From: Paenibacillus sonchi
GTDB lineage: Bacteria > Bacillota > Bacilli > Paenibacillales > Paenibacillaceae
DNA length: 64,000 nt
Reading direction: 5' to 3'
Assembly (NCBI RefSeq): GCF_016772475.1
Contig: NZ_CP068595.1
Coordinates: 3,038,001-3,102,000, forward strand
Shown piece after piece: positions 61,230 to 64,000 of the stretch. Every line of letters starts with the position of its first letter. The stretch's first letter is position 1. A model generated the notes under the pieces. That model worked only from the letters and a program-made list of their open reading frames with translations. It ran no database searches and was not told the origin of the DNA. The translations under genes were made by a program, and so were the position numbers.

Positions 61230-62171
61230 ATGCCGATGCTTGTATACGGAGACGTTCCTAAGATTTCCATAATCATCTGTACCTACAACAGGTCAGCTCT
61301 GCTGCTTAAGACGCTTCAGTCGCTTTTGCCGCTGGAGAATCTGGATCAGGCCGAGGTCATTGTGGTGGATAACAGCTCCAAGGATGATACGGCGGCAGTG
61401 GTCAAGCGGTTTATAGAGGCTGAAGGTGCAAATATGGATATCCGTTACATTCTGGAGCCGGTGCAAGGGTTGTCGGCGGCCCGGAATACAGGGATTCTGG
61501 CTTCCAAATCGCAGCTCATCGCTTTTCTGGATGATGATGCGATTCCTTGCCGGAATTGGATTACAACAATTGTAAGTACCTTTGAACAAAAGCCCGAGGT
61601 TATGGCCATGGGCGGCAAAATCGCTCCGATCTTCGAAAGCAGGCGTCCGGATTGGCTGATCAAGCCGTTCGAGCTGCCTTATACCATCGTGGATCTGGGC
61701 AACCGCATCAAAGAATATCCGAAACGGCTTCATCCCTGCGGCGCCAACATGGCAATGCGCAAGGTGGCCTTCGATATCAGCCTGTTTCCGCTGGAGCTTG
61801 GAAGAAAAGGAGATTCGCTTCTCTCCGGTGAAGAAACCTGGCTGTTTAATCAGATTGAAAGTCAAGGACACTCCATTCTCTATCATCCGCAGATGGCCGT
61901 CGATCATTTCGTGCCGGCCAACCGGCTGACGGAGGATTGGATTATGAAAAGATATTACAGCCAAGGCATATCCAACGCGATGAAAAGCGAAGGTGTGAAG
62001 GGGAATCTGCTCCTGCTGGGAAAGACGGCCGCCAAGATCATGTATATTGCGGGTGACTCGATCCTCTCCCGGAGCCAGGGGAGAAAACTTCTGAACAAAT
62101 GCCGGCTGGAGAGTATTCGCGGAACTCTTCATATGATCTGGAACCGGAAGAGAGAATCCGCAGCGGGGTGA
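61230..62171 (+). CDS. Glycosyltransferase family 2
   Basis: ATG 61230 (alternatively 61236; only a weak GGGTGA precedes both). The 313-residue protein is a GT-A type enzyme with ISIIICTYNRSALL, VVDNSSKDDT, GLSAARNTG and the metal-binding FLDDDA. The second half contains the acceptor-binding SGEETWLF (ED-like motif). No membrane helices. It adds a sugar to the lipid-linked repeat unit; the sugar cannot be told. Confidence 0.88.
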   Translation: MPMLVYGDVPKISIIICTYNRSALLLKTLQSLLPLENLDQAEVIVVDNSSKDDTAAVVKRFIEAEGANMDIRYILEPVQGLSAARNTGILASKSQLIAFLDDDAIPCRNWITTIVSTFEQKPEVMAMGGKIAPIFESRRPDWLIKPFELPYTIVDLGNRIKEYPKRLHPCGANMAMRKVAFDISLFPLELGRKGDSLLSGEETWLFNQIESQGHSILYHPQMAVDHFVPANRLTEDWIMKRYYSQGISNAMKSEGVKGNLLLLGKTAAKIMYIAGDSILSRSQGRKLLNKCRLESIRGTLHMIWNRKRESAAG

Positions 62172-62179
62172 GGGGGACA

Positions 62180-63526
62180 ATGATGAATTTTGAGTGGGGC
62201 TCCAAAATGAATGTTTTGCCATACGGAATGCTCTACCTCATGTCCGCGCTGTTCCTTGGAGCGGCGGTCATCTACCAGCCGGTAATAGCGGTAGCCATCG
62301 TGCTTCTGATTTTGCTGCTGGTTGTCTCTATCTCGCGTCCTGAACTCATCAGCTATTTCGTTCTGCTGACGACGGCGATCTCTATTAACTTTCTGTATCC
62401 CGGCAGCATGTTTGGCGTTGAGATCCTATCGCTCTACAAGCTGGTGATCCTGATGCTGCTGGTGCCCTGCATTCTGGTGAATGGATTGAAATTCCGCCTT
62501 AGCCCGCCGCTTTGGGCCATGGTGGGATTATTGTTCATCACCTTCGGCTCCTCGATCTGGCTGCCCGAAATGAGCGGTTCCATCGCGGTCAAAGCATTTA
62601 TCGGCTTGTCCCTCCCTTTTGTTTTTCTCTTGATCAACTGGAAAAAGGAAGTGGCCGAACGGCAGATCCGCATTATCACTATGCTTCCACTGGTAAGCGT
62701 GCTGGCCGGAATCGTGCTGCAGGTGGTGCATCTCCACTCTTTTCTCGATGTGGAATTCACCGGCGCTGTACGGGTTCAAGGAGCGAATATCCCGGCGCAT
62801 CTGGCGATGCTGGCCTTCATGGGCGTGGGAATTGCATTCATTGAGATCAAGCGCAGTACGCAGCATATCCGTTTTTTCTACACCATGCTGGCGCTGAACT
62901 TCCTGATTCTCATTGGAACAGGGACACGGGGGCCGATATTGGCACTGCTGTTAATGGTCCTGTACTACTTTTACGATATTTCGCGGCAATACTTGAAGGG
63001 CAGAACACAATATCTGATTCCGCTCCTGTGCTCGGTTATTCTGATCTTCTCGGCGGTATATCTGCAGCTCGACAATATTAAGAAGCGTTCCTTCGAACGC
63101 ACAACGGATACGGCAGTAGACTTGTCAGGCCGGGCAGAAGCCTGGGAGTACTTCCTGAACAAGGCGGCGGATTCTCCGTGGTCGGGCAGAGGACTTGGAG
63201 CAGTGACAGTGGCGAACGACGGGACACTGTATAAAGGGTTCGTGGTTCCCCACAACGAGTATATCCGCTTTTACTTTGATGGAGGGTATATCGGAGCCAT
63301 ACTGCTGCTGATTTCATTATTGGCTGTGTTTATTCTGGTGTACAGAGCTTTGGCACCGCCGGTCAAACCGTATTATCTGCTCTTTATAGCAGGATTTATG
63401 ATTTATTCGTTTTCCGACAACACGCTGTCGACGGTCCAATCGATCATTCCGTTCTGTTGGTACCTGAACTGCCTGTATCGATCTTCACAGCCAACCGATT
63501 CCCCACAAAAAGAAGTGATACGATGA
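62180..63526 (+). CDS. O-antigen ligase/polymerase family membrane protein (Wzy-like)
   Basis: ATG 62180 follows GAGGGGG. The 448-residue protein has about ten to twelve helices and the Wzy_C-type region: GTRGPILALLLMVLYYF with the conserved Arg and, further on, the long extracytoplasmic loop with SGRAEAWEYFL and GRGLG and VPHNEYIRFYF. In this operon it most likely polymerises repeat units outside the membrane. Its stop overlaps the next start (ATGA). Confidence 0.87.
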   Translation: MMNFEWGSKMNVLPYGMLYLMSALFLGAAVIYQPVIAVAIVLLILLLVVSISRPELISYFVLLTTAISINFLYPGSMFGVEILSLYKLVILMLLVPCILVNGLKFRLSPPLWAMVGLLFITFGSSIWLPEMSGSIAVKAFIGLSLPFVFLLINWKKEVAERQIRIITMLPLVSVLAGIVLQVVHLHSFLDVEFTGAVRVQGANIPAHLAMLAFMGVGIAFIEIKRSTQHIRFFYTMLALNFLILIGTGTRGPILALLLMVLYYFYDISRQYLKGRTQYLIPLLCSVILIFSAVYLQLDNIKKRSFERTTDTAVDLSGRAEAWEYFLNKAADSPWSGRGLGAVTVANDGTLYKGFVVPHNEYIRFYFDGGYIGAILLLISLLAVFILVYRALAPPVKPYYLLFIAGFMIYSFSDNTLSTVQSIIPFCWYLNCLYRSSQPTDSPQKEVIR

Positions 63527-64000
63527 ACCAAGTGAACATGTTCGATGTCAATTTCGATAACTATGATTTCATGGACCTGCTTGATTATATTGATAAAACG
63601 ATTCAGGAACGGTCGCAATCGTACATCCTGACCTGCAACGTCGATCATGTCATCAAGCTCCGCAAGGACAAAGAGTTCCAGACCGTGTATTCCCAGGCAG
63701 GTGCTGTAGTGGCAGACGGAATGCCGCTGATCTGGGCTTCGAAAATGCTGGGTAAGCCGCTGAAGCAAAAGGTGTCGGGAGCAGATCTTTTCAGCCGTCT
63801 CGGCAATGCCTTTGAGCAAAGAAAGTACCGGCTGTTCTTTCTGGGCTCTGCGCAAGGCGTGCCGGAACAGGCTACCAAGAATCTTAAAGCGGCTTATCCC
63901 GGAATGAATATTGTCGGCTGCTATTCTCCTTCCTACGGCTTTGAGCACAACGATGAAGAGAACCAGCGTATTATCGAAATGCTGACGGAAAGTCAGCCGG
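63523..64000 (+). CDS. WecG/TagA/CpsF-family glycosyltransferase (3' truncated by window)
   Basis: ATG 63523 overlaps the upstream stop; the frame is open to the window end. The visible 159 residues begin MNQVNMFDVNFDNYDF and show the GT26 features TCNVDHV and VVADGMPLIWASK, followed by KVSGADLF and FFLGSAQGV. Family members transfer N-acetylmannosamine or related sugars to lipid-linked GlcNAc. Fits the exopolysaccharide or teichoic acid pathway begun by the tagO-like enzyme or the sugar transferase upstream. Confidence 0.9.
   Translation, partial: MNQVNMFDVNFDNYDFMDLLDYIDKTIQERSQSYILTCNVDHVIKLRKDKEFQTVYSQAGAVVADGMPLIWASKMLGKPLKQKVSGADLFSRLGNAFEQRKYRLFFLGSAQGVPEQATKNLKAAYPGMNIVGCYSPSYGFEHNDEENQRIIEMLTESQP

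Noticed and set aside
1..64000. Insertion sequences, prophage or integrative elements
   Set aside because: No transposase, integrase, phage gene or terminal inverted repeats were seen; repeats found are short and intergenic.

Overview
The window looks like a chromosomal segment of a Paenibacillus-type Firmicute. Evidence: strong AGGAGG-type ribosome binding sites, an S-layer-homology surface protein, a lipoprotein-anchored aa3-type menaquinol oxidase (qoxA-D), sporulation-type orphan histidine kinases, YtrA-type GntR regulation, DHH-family pyrophosphatase and CpsC/CpsD-type exopolysaccharide genes. No rRNA, tRNA, transposase, phage or CRISPR-cas gene was seen.

Layout. 1-8.4 kb: a surface protein with DUF4430 domains, a transcobalamin-like alpha-barrel and SLH domains, a DUF4430 lipoprotein, then EcfT, a fused EcfA and an S component; together a probable corrinoid (B12) capture and import line. 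8.5-10.1 kb: a chemoreceptor lacking its signalling tip. 10.2-14.1 kb: qoxABCD (minus strand). 14.6-22 kb: polysaccharide deacetylase, a TetR/MFS efflux pair with three operators, and a GntR-ABC exporter operon. 22-28.8 kb: a bacterial RNA-repair cluster (rlaP, hen1, pnkp, then kptA) and mug, preceded by a short reading frame and a terminator that may form an attenuator. 29.7-41.4 kb: tagO-like gene and scattered metabolic and resistance genes (HAD phosphatase, ring-cleaving dioxygenase, AAC(3)-like enzyme, ppaC, Rrf2 with nitroreductase, leucine dehydrogenase, cyclophilin, MFS). 41.4-42.9 kb: a CLC-F-like antiporter under a fluoride riboswitch. 43.8-49 kb: two paralogous sporulation-type kinases facing a small operon that encodes a class I isoprenoid synthase-like enzyme and an NHLP-leader RiPP precursor ending in Trp. 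50.6-51.9 kb: large arrays of 51-bp hairpin repeats. 51.9-54.8 kb: GH20 hexosaminidase and a divergent AraC regulator. 55.4-64 kb: a NarL-type two-component system followed by an exopolysaccharide operon that runs off the end.

Two window-wide patterns matter. First, nine reading-frame breaks in conserved genes are all of the same kind (one base missing in a homopolymer), which points to sequence error rather than gene decay; those genes should be read as intact. Second, several unrelated intergenic repeat families share a period of 50-51 bp and contain a short palindrome per unit, some arranged as two forward plus two reverse units.

Most promising for novelty: the isoprenoid synthase plus NHLP precursor pair (48-49 kb), which recalls ComQ/ComX but has a different leader; the 51-bp repeat superfamily; and the attenuator-like leader of the RNA-repair operon.
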